NCBI RefSeq assembly: GCF_014192225.1
Contig: NZ_JACHXS010000003.1
Coordinates: 1 to 64,000 of the forward strand
DNA length: 64,000 nt
Direction of reading: 5' to 3'
DNA from: Pseudoduganella umbonata
GTDB taxonomy: Bacteria; Pseudomonadota; Gammaproteobacteria; Burkholderiales; Burkholderiaceae_D
The notes beneath the pieces are model-generated. The model was not told the origin of the DNA. It worked only from the letters and a program-made list of their open reading frames with translations, and did no database searches. The position numbers were made by a program, and so were the translations under genes. The first letter of the stretch is position 1. Each line of letters starts with the position of its first letter. Below, one piece after another: positions 47,078 to 55,824 of the stretch.

Positions 47078-47134
47078 TGTGACCGCACCATCGGCGCGCT
47101 GGCAGCCTTTATCCTGGCTGCCGGCCGCCGAACA

Positions 47135-47195
47135 CCGGTGTCCGACACCATTTCCGGGGTGATTCATCCGGAAATGGCGTCGGACACCGGTTTTT
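47135..47195 (+). terminator. Repeat-derived hairpin acting as terminator
   Basis: Arms of 23 bases (47135-47157 and 47168-47190, beginning CCGGTGTCCGACACC and ending GTCGGACACCGG) pair with one mismatch around a ten-base loop, followed by TTTTT. It is the best-formed copy of the dispersed GGTGTC-GACACC family and lies 58 bases after the receptor stop. Confidence 0.8.
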
Positions 47196-47218
47196 GTTCC
47201 AATTGTGGTGTCAAGGAG

Positions 47219-47283
47219 TGATGGCATGCATGCCATCACCGCTTGGCAGGCGCGGAGCATGCTCCGCGAAACCCCTGCCAAGC
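47219..47283. repeat. Nested palindromes / cruciform
   Basis: Three perfect dyads lie in 65 bases: TGATGGCATGCATGCCATCA (47219-47238); CGCGGAGCATGCTCCGCG (47251-47268); and an outer stem GCTTGGCAGG / CCTGCCAAGC (47241-47250 with 47274-47283) that encloses the second. Both inner palindromes are loopless and centred on GCATGC or CATG. Confidence 0.8.
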
Positions 47284-47379
47284 CACCGGTTTTTTTACGC
47301 CAACAATGTAAACGCGCGGACAGATGAACGGCTTTTTACTATCATGTGCCGCAGCGTATTCAACGAACAAGGAACAGCA

Positions 47380-48357
47380 ATGCAAACACGAAAACTCGCC
47401 GACCTCACCATCCCCGAAATCGGCCTGGGCTGCTGGCAGCTGGGCGGCGGCTGGCGCGACGACTGGGATGACGCCATCGCGCAGCAGACCCTGAACACCG
47501 CCTATGACGCCGGCGTGCGCTTCATCGATACGGCCGACGTCTATGGCGACGGCGCCAGCGAACGCTCGATCGGCACCTTCCTCGCCAGCCACCGCGACCC
47601 GTCGCTGGTCGTGGCCACGAAGCTTGGCCGTGCCGGGATCTACCCTGATGGCTACACGCGCGAGTCGCTGCGCGACGCCACGCTGCGCTCGATCGAGCGG
47701 CTCGGCGTGGAAGCGCTGGACCTGACGCAGCTGCACTGCGTGCCGACCGATGTGCTGCGCCAGGGCCATGTCTTCGAATGGCTGCGCGAACTGCAGCAGG
47801 AAGGCCTGATCCGCCGCTGGGGCGCCAGCGTGGAATCGGTGGAGGAAGGCCTGATCTGCCTGGAACAGCAGGGACTGGCGTCGCTGCAGGTGATCTTCAA
47901 CATCTTCCGCCAAAAGCCGGCCGAGGAACTGCTGCCCCGCGCCCATGCGCAGGGCGTCGGCATCATCGTGCGGCTGCCGCTGGCCAGCGGGCTGCTGGGC
48001 GGGAAGATCACCCGCGAGACCGTGTTCCGCCAGGACGACCACCGCCACTTCAACCGCGACGGCCAGCATTTCAATGTCGGCGAAACGTTCGCCGGCCTGG
48101 AACTGGAACGGGGCATCGCCGCCGCCGAGCAGGTCGCCGCGCTGGTGCCGCCAGGCCTGACGATGGCGCAGGCGGCACTGCGCTGGATCCTCGATCACGA
48201 AGCCGTCTCCGTCGTGATCCCGGGCGCCAGTTCGCCTGCGCAGGTATCGGCCAACGTGGCCGCCGCGGGCGTCGCGCCGCTGCCGGCCACGCTGCGCGCC
48301 GCCCTGGCCCAGGTCTACGTGCAGCACGTGCGCGACCACATCCGCGGACCTTATTGA
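47380..48357 (+). CDS. Aldo/keto reductase
   Basis: Protein of 325 residues; the ATG at 47380 follows AAGGAA and opens the usual first strand (LADLTIPEIGLGCWQLGGGW). The TIM-barrel AKR signatures are present: RFIDTADVYGDGASERSIG with catalytic Asp and Tyr, LVVATKLGR with the catalytic Lys, and IPGASSPAQVSANV near the NADPH-binding end. It reduces aldehydes or ketones, or oxidises sugars, with NADP(H); substrate unknown. It sits 72 bases before the Zur-like gene and could share its transcript. Confidence 0.9.
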   Translation: MQTRKLADLTIPEIGLGCWQLGGGWRDDWDDAIAQQTLNTAYDAGVRFIDTADVYGDGASERSIGTFLASHRDPSLVVATKLGRAGIYPDGYTRESLRDATLRSIERLGVEALDLTQLHCVPTDVLRQGHVFEWLRELQQEGLIRRWGASVESVEEGLICLEQQGLASLQVIFNIFRQKPAEELLPRAHAQGVGIIVRLPLASGLLGGKITRETVFRQDDHRHFNRDGQHFNVGETFAGLELERGIAAAEQVAALVPPGLTMAQAALRWILDHEAVSVVIPGASSPAQVSANVAAAGVAPLPATLRAALAQVYVQHVRDHIRGPY

Positions 48358-48429
48358 ACCGGCCCGCGCGGCGCGTGCGCTGACGGCCCGGGATATGGGA
48401 TAATGGCGTTTTACCCGATACGCATCGCC

Positions 48430-48891
48430 ATGGAACGCTCAACCCGCCAGCGCACCGCGATTCGCGCGGCGATCGAAGCCGCCGCCCGTCCGCTCAGCCC
48501 CCAGGAAATCCTCGATGCCGTCCGTGTGACGGTGCCCGAGATCGGCATCGCGACCATCTACCGCAACCTGAAGCTGCTGCTGGGCGAAGCCGAGATCCAG
48601 GCCGTCACGCTGCCGGGCGAAAATCCCCGCTACGAAACCGCGCACCTGGCGCATCATCATCACCACCATTTCCACTGCGTGCCGTGCGACCGCGTGTTCG
48701 AGGTCGAGGGTTGCCCCGGCCGGATGGACGACCTGGCACCCGCCGGCTTCGTCATCGACCGCCATGAGCTGACGCTGTACGGCGAATGCGCCGAGTGCGC
48801 CGCGAAAGGCAAGGCCAAGGCCCGCGCCAAGGCGGCGCCGGAAGCAGCGGCGGCTGCGGCCACGCGGCCGGCTCGCGCCCACAAACACTGA
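48430..48891 (+). CDS. zur: Fur-family metalloregulator, probably Zur
   Basis: Protein of 153 residues (a start nine codons earlier at 48403 is also possible). The winged helix is visible at RTAIRAAIEAAARPLSPQEILDAV and GIATIYRNLKLL, and the metal/dimer domain has HHHHHHFHCVPCDRVFEVEGC and a second CxxC near its end (YGECAECAAKG). The order fits zinc-responsive Fur proteins. The tail is Ala/Lys-rich low complexity. Its neighbour is a zinc-type TonB receptor with a Fur-like box, so a Zur role is likely (inference from context). A three-copy 69-base repeat follows. Confidence 0.8.
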   Translation: MERSTRQRTAIRAAIEAAARPLSPQEILDAVRVTVPEIGIATIYRNLKLLLGEAEIQAVTLPGENPRYETAHLAHHHHHHFHCVPCDRVFEVEGCPGRMDDLAPAGFVIDRHELTLYGECAECAAKGKAKARAKAAPEAAAAAATRPARAHKH

Positions 48892-48940
48892 TCCACCGGA
48901 ACTTCCACCGACGCCGCCTGCCGGCGGTCCGTGCCGTAAG

Positions 48941-49150
48941 CCTGCGGCCGAGCCCGTGTCCCGGTGCCAGGCACGGTGACACAGGCTCAGCCACGGTCAC
49001 ACGACAAAACCTGCGGCTGAGCCCGTGTCCCGGTGCCAGGCACGGTGACACGGGCTCAGCAACGGTGACACGACAAAACCTGCGGCTGAGCTCGTGTCCC
49101 GGTGCCAGGCAGCCGGGCCATGGCCCGGCAACACGGGCTGAGCCATGGCC
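48941..49150. repeat. Three 69-base tandem repeats with hairpins
   Basis: Units start at 48941, 49010 and 49079 with CCTGCGGC. Each contains GAGCCCGTGTCCCGGTGCC and an inverted partner GGCACGGTGACACGGGCTC, so each can fold. The third unit diverges after GGTGCCAGGCA. The array fills the gap between the convergent zur-like and ZnuD-like genes and may act as a bidirectional terminator. Confidence 0.85.
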
Positions 49151-49160
49151 AGAACAATGG

Positions 49161-51248
49161 TCAGAACGATACGCGCAGCCCGGCCGTGAGGTTGCGGCCC
49201 GGCAGCGGCGCGGCAGCCTTGATGAATGACGTGTGGCTGTACGCCAGTTCGTCGGTGACGTTGTTCAGCCGCGCGTACAGCTGCGCCGGCAGCCCGGCGA
49301 TGCGCACGTTGTAGTGCGTGCCCAGGTTCAGCATGTTGTACCCGGACGTGCGGCCTTCATACGTTGCGGTGTCGTCCTGCGTGGCCACCCGGTAGGCTTC
49401 CACCATGCCGTGCCAGCCCTGCCATTCGCCATCCAGGCGGGCGCCGAGCCGGCCGGCCGGGATGCGCGGGATGTTGCCGCCGCCGTCGCGCAGCCTGGCG
49501 CGCACGTAGTCACCGAACAGCGTGGCCTGCAGGCTGGCCGACAGTTCCTGGCGCAGCTCCCCTTCGATACCGGTGAACGTGGCATCCTGCTGCGCGTATT
49601 CGACCAGCTGGAAGCCTTCATGGTTGTCCAGCGTGCGCGCATAGATGTAGTTGTCGATGCGGTTGTGGAAGGCGCTCAGCGAGAACGTGGTCGGGCCGGC
49701 GAACTTGCGCAGCGTGATGTCGACATTGTTCGACGTTTCCTTCGTCAGGTTCTCGTTGCCGATCTCCCACGTGCTGGTGGCCAGGTGGATGCCGTCGGCG
49801 TACAGCTCCTCGGCGCCCGGCAGGCGGTGGCTGCGCGAGATCGCCGCGCGCAGCGAATACTGCGGCGCGAATTTCCATACCGCGCCCAGCGCCAGCGACG
49901 TGCCGCGCGCATCGCGGTCGCGCTCGCGGGTACCCTCGACCTCGATATCCTGCCACTCGTGTCGCAGGGCGGCCTCGAAGCGCCAGGCATCCAGGCGGTA
50001 CTCCTCGGTCACGAACGCGGCATGCTTCTTCGTCAGCGTGGCGGGCACGTAGGCTTCTTCGCCCAGCGCCGCGAAGTCGCGCCGCGTGGTCTGCAGGCCG
50101 ACCACCCCGCGCCAGCCGGCCACCGGTTTGTGCTCCAGTTCCAGCCGCGCGTCATGGGCCTTGCTGGTGAAGGTCGTCGCCACTTCGGTGCCCTCGATCT
50201 CGGCGTGCCGGTAATCGGTGTACGACGCGCGCACGCGCACTTTCGAGAAGCCGGCCAGCGGGTCGCGGTATTCGCCGCGCACGTCCCAGCGGTCGCTGTC
50301 CAGTTTCACGTATGGCACGGCGCCTTCCTCCTCGTGGCCGTGATCGTGGCCGCCCTCCTCTTCCTCCTCGTGTTCGCCGCAGTGCAGGTGGTCGCCGTGC
50401 GGATGGCAGCCTTCGAACTCGTGGGCATGGCCGGGAATGCCATACTCGGTGCGCTCCTTCGTATAGGCCGCGCCGAGGTAGCCGCGCTCACCGATCCACG
50501 ACACCCCGACGGTACCGGTCTCCGATTCCTTGAAACTGCCGTTGACGCGGCGGCTTTCCGCCCAGTCCTTGCCGACACGGTAGTCGCCCGCATCGCGCTT
50601 CGCGCCCTCGGCATGGAACGCCACACTGCCCGCCGCCGCCGTCATCTCGAACGCGCCCGCCTTTTCGCGCGCGGCCGAACTGGCACGCAGCTCGGCACTG
50701 CCCTCGACAGCCTTCGAAGGCAGCGCCGTCGGGATCTTCCGGTCGATGATGTTGACCACGCCGCCGACCGCGCCGCCGCCGTAGGCCAGCGCCGACGGGC
50801 CGCGCAGCACTTCGATGCGCTCGGCCAGCAGCGGTTCGAACGCCACCGCGTGGTCCGGACTGATCGTCGACGCATCCTGCACTTCGGCGCCATCGGCGAG
50901 GATTTTTACGCGCGGGCCGTCCATGCCGCGGATCACGGGCCGGCTGGCGCCCGCGCCGAAGTGGCTCGACGTGATGCCCGGCAGGCGCCCCAGCGTTTCG
51001 CCCAGGGTCGACTCGCGCACGCGCACCAGTTCGTCGCCGGACAGCGTGGTGGCCGGCGTGATCATGTCGTCGGACAGTACGCCGAGCGCGCTGGCCGAGA
51101 CCAGCACGGTGGGAATGCTGTCCGGATCGCCGCCGTGACGCTCGCCGGCCCCTTGGGAAGCCTGGGCATACGCGCCGGACGCGGCGCAGAACGTGGAACC
51201 GAAGGCCAGCGCGATGGCCAGCGCGAGCGGGGTGCGTTTGTCGTACAT
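49161..51248 (-). CDS. ZnuD-like TonB-dependent zinc receptor
   Basis: Outer-membrane receptor of 695 residues from the ATG at 51248, with a signal peptide ending GAYAQ. The plug region (VRESTLGETLGRLPGITSSHFGAGASRPVIRG) and the final strand (GRNLTAGLRVSF) are canonical. An extracellular loop around residues 260-310 is packed with His, Asp, Glu and Cys (HEFEGCHPHGDHLHCGEH, then a run of Glu and GGHDHGHEEE), as in ZnuD zinc receptors. A Fur/Zur-type box lies 41 bases before the start, and the Zur-like gene is convergent. It should import zinc when zinc is scarce. Confidence 0.88.
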   Translation of the reverse strand: MYDKRTPLALAIALAFGSTFCAASGAYAQASQGAGERHGGDPDSIPTVLVSASALGVLSDDMITPATTLSGDELVRVRESTLGETLGRLPGITSSHFGAGASRPVIRGMDGPRVKILADGAEVQDASTISPDHAVAFEPLLAERIEVLRGPSALAYGGGAVGGVVNIIDRKIPTALPSKAVEGSAELRASSAAREKAGAFEMTAAAGSVAFHAEGAKRDAGDYRVGKDWAESRRVNGSFKESETGTVGVSWIGERGYLGAAYTKERTEYGIPGHAHEFEGCHPHGDHLHCGEHEEEEEGGHDHGHEEEGAVPYVKLDSDRWDVRGEYRDPLAGFSKVRVRASYTDYRHAEIEGTEVATTFTSKAHDARLELEHKPVAGWRGVVGLQTTRRDFAALGEEAYVPATLTKKHAAFVTEEYRLDAWRFEAALRHEWQDIEVEGTRERDRDARGTSLALGAVWKFAPQYSLRAAISRSHRLPGAEELYADGIHLATSTWEIGNENLTKETSNNVDITLRKFAGPTTFSLSAFHNRIDNYIYARTLDNHEGFQLVEYAQQDATFTGIEGELRQELSASLQATLFGDYVRARLRDGGGNIPRIPAGRLGARLDGEWQGWHGMVEAYRVATQDDTATYEGRTSGYNMLNLGTHYNVRIAGLPAQLYARLNNVTDELAYSHTSFIKAAAPLPGRNLTAGLRVSF

Positions 51249-51288
51249 GGGATACGGTCCTTGCAATGGGTGAAAGATTCCTCTAATT

Positions 51289-51306
51289 ATAATGAGAATT
51301 CATTAT
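51289..51306. promoter_or_regulatory. Fur/Zur-type operator before the ZnuD-like gene
   Basis: ATAATGA-GAAT-TCATTAT is an inverted repeat with seven-base arms in an AT-rich island, resembling Fur-family boxes. Its location 41 bases from the start codon fits repression by the neighbouring Zur-like protein. Confidence 0.65.
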
Positions 51307-51379
51307 CGTTAAAAGAGGGAATCGTCCATCGTCACATCGTCCGAGGGTCCCGAGCGGGCCGGCCGGGCCGGTCAGCCCT

Positions 51380-53491
51380 TCAGGCCGCGGCCAGTACCGC
51401 GCTCACTTCGGCCGGCACGGCCGGCTTCAGCAGGTGATGGTCGAAACCGGCGGCGCGGCTGCGCTCGCGGTCCTCGGCTGCACCCCAGCCGGTCAGCGCG
51501 GCCAGCCGGACGGACTGCATGCCGGGCAGCCCGCGCAGGCACCGCGCGGTCTCGTAGCCATCCATGCCGGGCATGCCGATATCGAGGAAGGCCACGTCGG
51601 GGTGGAACGCGGCGGCCAGTTCCAGCGCCCCGGCGCCATCGGCGGCGACACGCGTATCGTGGCCGCCCAGCGCCAGCAGGTCGGCCAGCGAACGCGCGGC
51701 GTCCACGTTATCGTCCGCGATCAGGATGCGCAGCGGCCTGCCAGCCGCCGGAGCGGGCAACGGTGGCGCCGGCGCCGCATCCGCCGCCGGCTGCAGCGCG
51801 TCCGCGAGCGGCAGCCGGATCGTGAACGTGCTGCCATGGCCGGGACCCGCGCTGGCAGCGGTGGCGGTGCCGCCGTGCAGCGCCACCAGGCGCCGCACCA
51901 GCGACAGGCCGATACCGAGCCCGCCGTTCGACCGCTCGGTGTGCCGGGCAACCTGGGTGAACATGTCGAACACGGCATCGAGCGATTCCGGCGGAATGCC
52001 GATGCCGTTGTCGGACACCGAGACCACGGCGGTGCCCTCCTCCACCCGCGCGGCGACGCGAATCCTGCCGTTGCGCGGCGTGTACTTGGCCGCATTGGTC
52101 AGCAGGTTGCCGATCACCTGGCTGATGCGGACCGGGTCCGCGTCGACCGGCAGCGGCGCGTCCGGCATGTCCACGGCCAGGTCGTGCCCGGCCGCCCCGA
52201 TGGCCGGCATGGCGCCCTCGATCGCGGCCGACACGATGCGCTTCAGGTCCGCCAGCTCCCTGTGCAGCACGATCTTCCCGCTGGATACGCGGGCGATGTC
52301 GAGCAGGTCGTCGATCAGGTGCGTCATGTGGCTCAGCTGCCGGTCCATCATGCCGCCCACCCTGGCCACCTGTTCGCGGCCGCCGTCGCCCAGGCGCAGC
52401 AGTTCCAGGCCGTTGCGGATCGGCGCCAGCGGATTGCGCAACTCGTGCGCCAGCACGGCCAGGAACTCGGACTTGTGGCGGTCCGCCTCGCGCAGCGCCT
52501 CGGTCGAGCGGACCCGTTCGATATGGGCCCAGCAGCGCTCGACCACCGCCTCCACCAGGGCCAGTTCCTCGGCCGTCCAGCCACGCGGGTGCGCCTGGTG
52601 CACGGCCATCATCGCCACCAGGCGGCCGCCCTTGACGAGCGGGCAGCAGATGATCGCCTTGATGCCGATGCTGTTGAACATGCCGTCGCCATCGCCCGGC
52701 GCCAGCTCGCGGTCGACGTCGCTGATGACGAGCGTGCGGCCGATGCGCAGGTTCGACGTCGCCTGCGAGCCGAACAGGTCGAGCGAGTACACGCCCGTGG
52801 TACTGATCGCGCCCGGCACGCGCCAGTCGTGCCGGATCGTGAAGCGGTCGTTGTCCGCCTCCAGGTCGGCATAGGCAACGCGCGTCACGCCGAGGTGCTC
52901 GCCCAGCAGGCGCGTGGCTTCTTCCATGATGGCGCGCGGTTCGCTGGCCACGCGGGTGGCTTCGCCGATCTCGTCGAGCAGCCGCAGTCGCTCCATCGCA
53001 TCGTCGCGCTCGCGGCGCGCCGCCACCCTGGCCGTGGTTTCCAGGCAGGTCACCAGCAGGCCGGCGATTTCCGCGGCCCGCCCTTCATCGGCGTGGATCG
53101 GACTGGTGAAGAACGTCACATGGACCGGCTCGGGGTAGCCGTTGCGATGGAAGACGAACGGCTGGTCTTCCACCGCGCCGGTGGCGTGGCCGCGCAGCGC
53201 ATCGTCGAGCATCGGGCCGACCGGGCCGGCCAGTTCGGGCCACACGGCGCGGAACGGCTGGCCCATCACGCCGTCGTGCGCCCGCGCGCCCAGCAATGTG
53301 CGATAGCCGTCGTTGAACAGCAGGCGCAGTTCCGGGCCCCACATCACGCACATCGGCTGCCGCGAATGCAGCACCATGCCGGCCGCCGTGCGCAGCGCCG
53401 ACGGCCATGCCGCGGCCGCGCCGAACGGAGTTGCCGCCCAGTCGAACGCGTCGTCGATGACAGGAGCTGGAACGGAACGGGGGTCGGGCAT
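51380..53491 (-). CDS. Hybrid sensor histidine kinase with PAS, GAF and receiver
   Basis: Cytosolic protein of 703 residues with no membrane helix. The order is a PAS-like domain (about 30-155), a GAF domain (about 170-320), HisKA with [11 protein letters not shown] (about 350), HATPase with [18 protein letters not shown] and [10 protein letters not shown] (to about 560), and a C-terminal receiver with [13 protein letters not shown] (about 575-700). It would autophosphorylate and pass phosphate to its own receiver or to stand-alone receivers such as that at 42085. Signal unknown. Confidence 0.9.
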   Translation of the reverse strand: MPDPRSVPAPVIDDAFDWAATPFGAAAAWPSALRTAAGMVLHSRQPMCVMWGPELRLLFNDGYRTLLGARAHDGVMGQPFRAVWPELAGPVGPMLDDALRGHATGAVEDQPFVFHRNGYPEPVHVTFFTSPIHADEGRAAEIAGLLVTCLETTARVAARRERDDAMERLRLLDEIGEATRVASEPRAIMEEATRLLGEHLGVTRVAYADLEADNDRFTIRHDWRVPGAISTTGVYSLDLFGSQATSNLRIGRTLVISDVDRELAPGDGDGMFNSIGIKAIICCPLVKGGRLVAMMAVHQAHPRGWTAEELALVEAVVERCWAHIERVRSTEALREADRHKSEFLAVLAHELRNPLAPIRNGLELLRLGDGGREQVARVGGMMDRQLSHMTHLIDDLLDIARVSSGKIVLHRELADLKRIVSAAIEGAMPAIGAAGHDLAVDMPDAPLPVDADPVRISQVIGNLLTNAAKYTPRNGRIRVAARVEEGTAVVSVSDNGIGIPPESLDAVFDMFTQVARHTERSNGGLGIGLSLVRRLVALHGGTATAASAGPGHGSTFTIRLPLADALQPAADAAPAPPLPAPAAGRPLRILIADDNVDAARSLADLLALGGHDTRVAADGAGALELAAAFHPDVAFLDIGMPGMDGYETARCLRGLPGMQSVRLAALTGWGAAEDRERSRAAGFDHHLLKPAVPAEVSAVLAAA

Positions 53492-53603
53492 GGCTGAGAG
53501 CTACGTGGCGCGGCATGCCGCAAAGGCGCACGATACCATGCCGCGCAACAACGCGTCGCCCTGTCCGGGACAACTGCGCCTGGCAGTGCACGCGGCTGCC
53601 GCA

Positions 53604-53717
53604 GGTGTCGGACACCGGCTTCATGGTGTCGGACACCGGTGTTCAATGTGCGACGTAGTGGAAAACTGCCGTAGTTGAAAACCGGTGTCCGACACCGAAA
53701 ACCCGGTGTCCGACACC
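53604..53717. repeat. Four-copy GGTGTC-GACACC repeat, mirrored 2+2
   Basis: Cores at 53604, 53625, 53684 and 53705 are each 13 bases. The left two read GGTGTCGGACACC; the right two read GGTGTCCGACACC, so pairs are inverted about a 46-base spacer. The array lies between the kinase and GH43 genes. Confidence 0.85.
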
Positions 53718-53724
53718 AAACTCA

Positions 53725-55626
53725 TCACCTGCCTGTGGCAGCAGGCGCAACGGCGCGTCCGTTCGCCACCGGCTCGCCCACGTCGCCAGGCCGGAACGGT
53801 ACCGTCATCGGGTCCATCGGCCGGATCGCGCCGTCGGGAGTGAATTCCATCTTCGCCAGCACGGTCTGGCGCTGGTAGCCGTTCCCCTGCGGCAGCGCGT
53901 GCCGGTGGTAGGCCGCGTACCAGCGGTCGGTGCCGGGCACGTTGACGACACTGTGGTGCGCGGTGGCGACGGCCGGGCCGTTGCGCTGCAGGACGATGAA
54001 ATCCCGCTGCGGCGAGCGCACCGGGCCGAGAGGCGAATCGGCCACGCCCCAGCCCACCCGGTAATCCGGGCTGCGCGCATCGTCGATCGACCACATGAAG
54101 TAATACTTGCCGCTGCGCTTGAAGACGACCGGCGCCTCGCGGTGGTCGCGCAGTGCGATCGTGTGCACGGGGCCGTCCAGCGTGACCATGTCGGGCTTCA
54201 GCTTGTAGACGTTGGCCAGCTTGCCGTTGCCGTAGTACAGGTAGGCCTGGCCGTCGTCGTCGATGAACGGGTACGGGTCGATCGTGTTGGTCTGGACACC
54301 GGTCCCCCTGGCGACCAGCGGCTTGCCCAGCGCATCGACGAACGGCCCGGTGGGCGACTTCGACGTGGCCACACCAATGTTGCCCTGCGCGCAGAAGTAC
54401 AGGTAGTACGTGCCGTTGCGCTCGATGACGTCCGGCGCCCATGCTTCGACACTGGCCCATTTCAGGTCGTTGGCGACGTCGAGGATCATGCGCTCCTTCT
54501 TCCAGTCCACCAGGTTTTTCGACGACCATACGGAGAAATCGGTGGTCTGCCAGTTCGGCTTGTCCGACGTCGGATAAATATAATAGGTGTCGCCGAACAG
54601 GCGGATCGACGGGTCGGCCGTGAATCCTTCCAGGATGGCCGGCGGCGCGGGCTTCGGTGCCGCCGCCTCCGCGGCCGGTGTCCTCGTCGCGATATCCCTG
54701 GCAAGCCATGCGGGCACCGCCAGCACGGTGCCGTGCCGCTGGCCGTTCGCCACGGCGACGCGCGCCGATACGTCGGCCCACCCCTTCCAGTCGGTGGTCT
54801 CGAACGCGCCGTAGCGCTTCTCCGCGTAGAAATCGACCAGCAAGGTGGTCTTGCCGTCCTGCGTGTACAGCGTGGGGCCTTCGGCGCGCAGGCCGCTGAC
54901 GATCGGCTCCGGCATCAGCCGGTAAGGGCCGAGCGCGCTGTCCGCCACGGCCCAGCGGATCGCACCCCACTTGCCCGACTTCTGCCGGTCGCCCTCCTTG
55001 AAGACGGCGATATATCTTGCTCCGTCGCGCACCACCGTGGTGTCGATGTGGTCGAAGCCTGGATCGAGGAACAGTGCCGGTTCGCTGAACGTGACGAAGT
55101 CCTTCGTCGTCACGTAATACGTGCGGTGGTTCATCCGCTCGTCCGATTTGGTGGCGGGAAAGCGGTCGTCGATGTCGGACGACACCGTGATCACGTACTG
55201 CTGCCCCGCCTCGTCGTAGAACGTTTCGGGTGCCCAGGCATCGGTGGCGCCCGCGGTTTTGCCGAAGACGGGCAGGTAGCGCTGGGCCGACCAGTTGACG
55301 AGGTCCGTCGATGCCGCGTAGCCGATGCCCTTGTCCTTCCAGCCGGTGGTCCACACCATCCGGAAGACGCCGTCCGGTCCGCGCAGGATGTGCGGGTCGC
55401 GCATCAGGCCTGACCCGACCGACGGTTTCAGGAACACCTTGCCCAGGTCCGTCCACGCCTTGCCGTCCGCGCTGGCCGACAGGTGCAGGCCGTCGCCCCT
55501 GCCCTGGAACGACGTGAACAGCCACGTGATGTCGGGCCATTTCGATGGCTGGGCCGCGGCGCCGGCGGCCAGCGCCAGCAGCGCCGTTGCCAGCGCGGCG
55601 CGGTGCAAGGTCGGATTGGTGGGCAT
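53725..55626 (-). CDS. Secreted tandem GH43-type enzyme
   Basis: Protein of 633 residues with a signal peptide (ATALLALAAGAAAQ). Two five-bladed propeller-like modules follow. The first (about 30-315) has MRDPHILRGPDGVFRMVWTT, DAWAPETFYDEAGQQYVI and GAIRWAVADSALGPY. The second (about 340-610) has FTADPSIRLFGDTYYIYPT, EAWAPDVIERNGTYYLYF, IDPYPFIDDDGQAYLYYGNG and HREAPVVFKRSGKYYFMWS, the Asp, Asp and Glu blades of GH43. The second looks like the active beta-xylosidase/arabinofuranosidase; the first may be arabinanase-like or non-catalytic. Divergent from the GH2 gene at 55825. Confidence 0.85.
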   Translation of the reverse strand: MPTNPTLHRAALATALLALAAGAAAQPSKWPDITWLFTSFQGRGDGLHLSASADGKAWTDLGKVFLKPSVGSGLMRDPHILRGPDGVFRMVWTTGWKDKGIGYAASTDLVNWSAQRYLPVFGKTAGATDAWAPETFYDEAGQQYVITVSSDIDDRFPATKSDERMNHRTYYVTTKDFVTFSEPALFLDPGFDHIDTTVVRDGARYIAVFKEGDRQKSGKWGAIRWAVADSALGPYRLMPEPIVSGLRAEGPTLYTQDGKTTLLVDFYAEKRYGAFETTDWKGWADVSARVAVANGQRHGTVLAVPAWLARDIATRTPAAEAAAPKPAPPAILEGFTADPSIRLFGDTYYIYPTSDKPNWQTTDFSVWSSKNLVDWKKERMILDVANDLKWASVEAWAPDVIERNGTYYLYFCAQGNIGVATSKSPTGPFVDALGKPLVARGTGVQTNTIDPYPFIDDDGQAYLYYGNGKLANVYKLKPDMVTLDGPVHTIALRDHREAPVVFKRSGKYYFMWSIDDARSPDYRVGWGVADSPLGPVRSPQRDFIVLQRNGPAVATAHHSVVNVPGTDRWYAAYHRHALPQGNGYQRQTVLAKMEFTPDGAIRPMDPMTVPFRPGDVGEPVANGRAVAPAATGR

Positions 55627-55824
55627 GCTGTCCTCGTCGTTGTGTTCCGGGCGCCGTACCTTAGCATGGCGCGCGGCGGCTTGAGCGGGCCGGCGGCCGA
55701 TCGCTCATCCGGTTGATCGGCTGGCCGCGCTATACCGCTTCCGCATAGCGCGCGCGACAAATGGAATAGCAATATTGTTGCAATCGAGGCTAGACTTTTC
55801 GGTCCACCATCCTGCAAGCAATCC

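Larger units (their letters stand above)
47078..47379. other. Intergenic region rich in palindromes
   Basis: Between the receptor and the aldo/keto reductase this region holds a repeat-type terminator (47135-47195) and a nested cruciform (47219-47283). The frame running upstream of the reductase start crosses them and is not credible as protein. Confidence 0.6.

Noticed and set aside
44000..47281. 1093-codon frame antisense to the TonB receptor
   Set aside because: It is the reverse frame of a clear receptor, lacks a ribosome site and known motifs, and runs through the palindromic intergenic DNA.
48941..49150. Plus-strand frame over the 69-base repeats
   Set aside because: The apparent protein is a translation of tandem DNA repeats with no ribosome site; the unit length of 69 simply keeps the frame open.
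53604..53717. CRISPR-like spaced repeats
   Set aside because: Cores are only 13 bases, change orientation and have unequal spacers, with no cas genes; they belong to the dispersed hairpin family.
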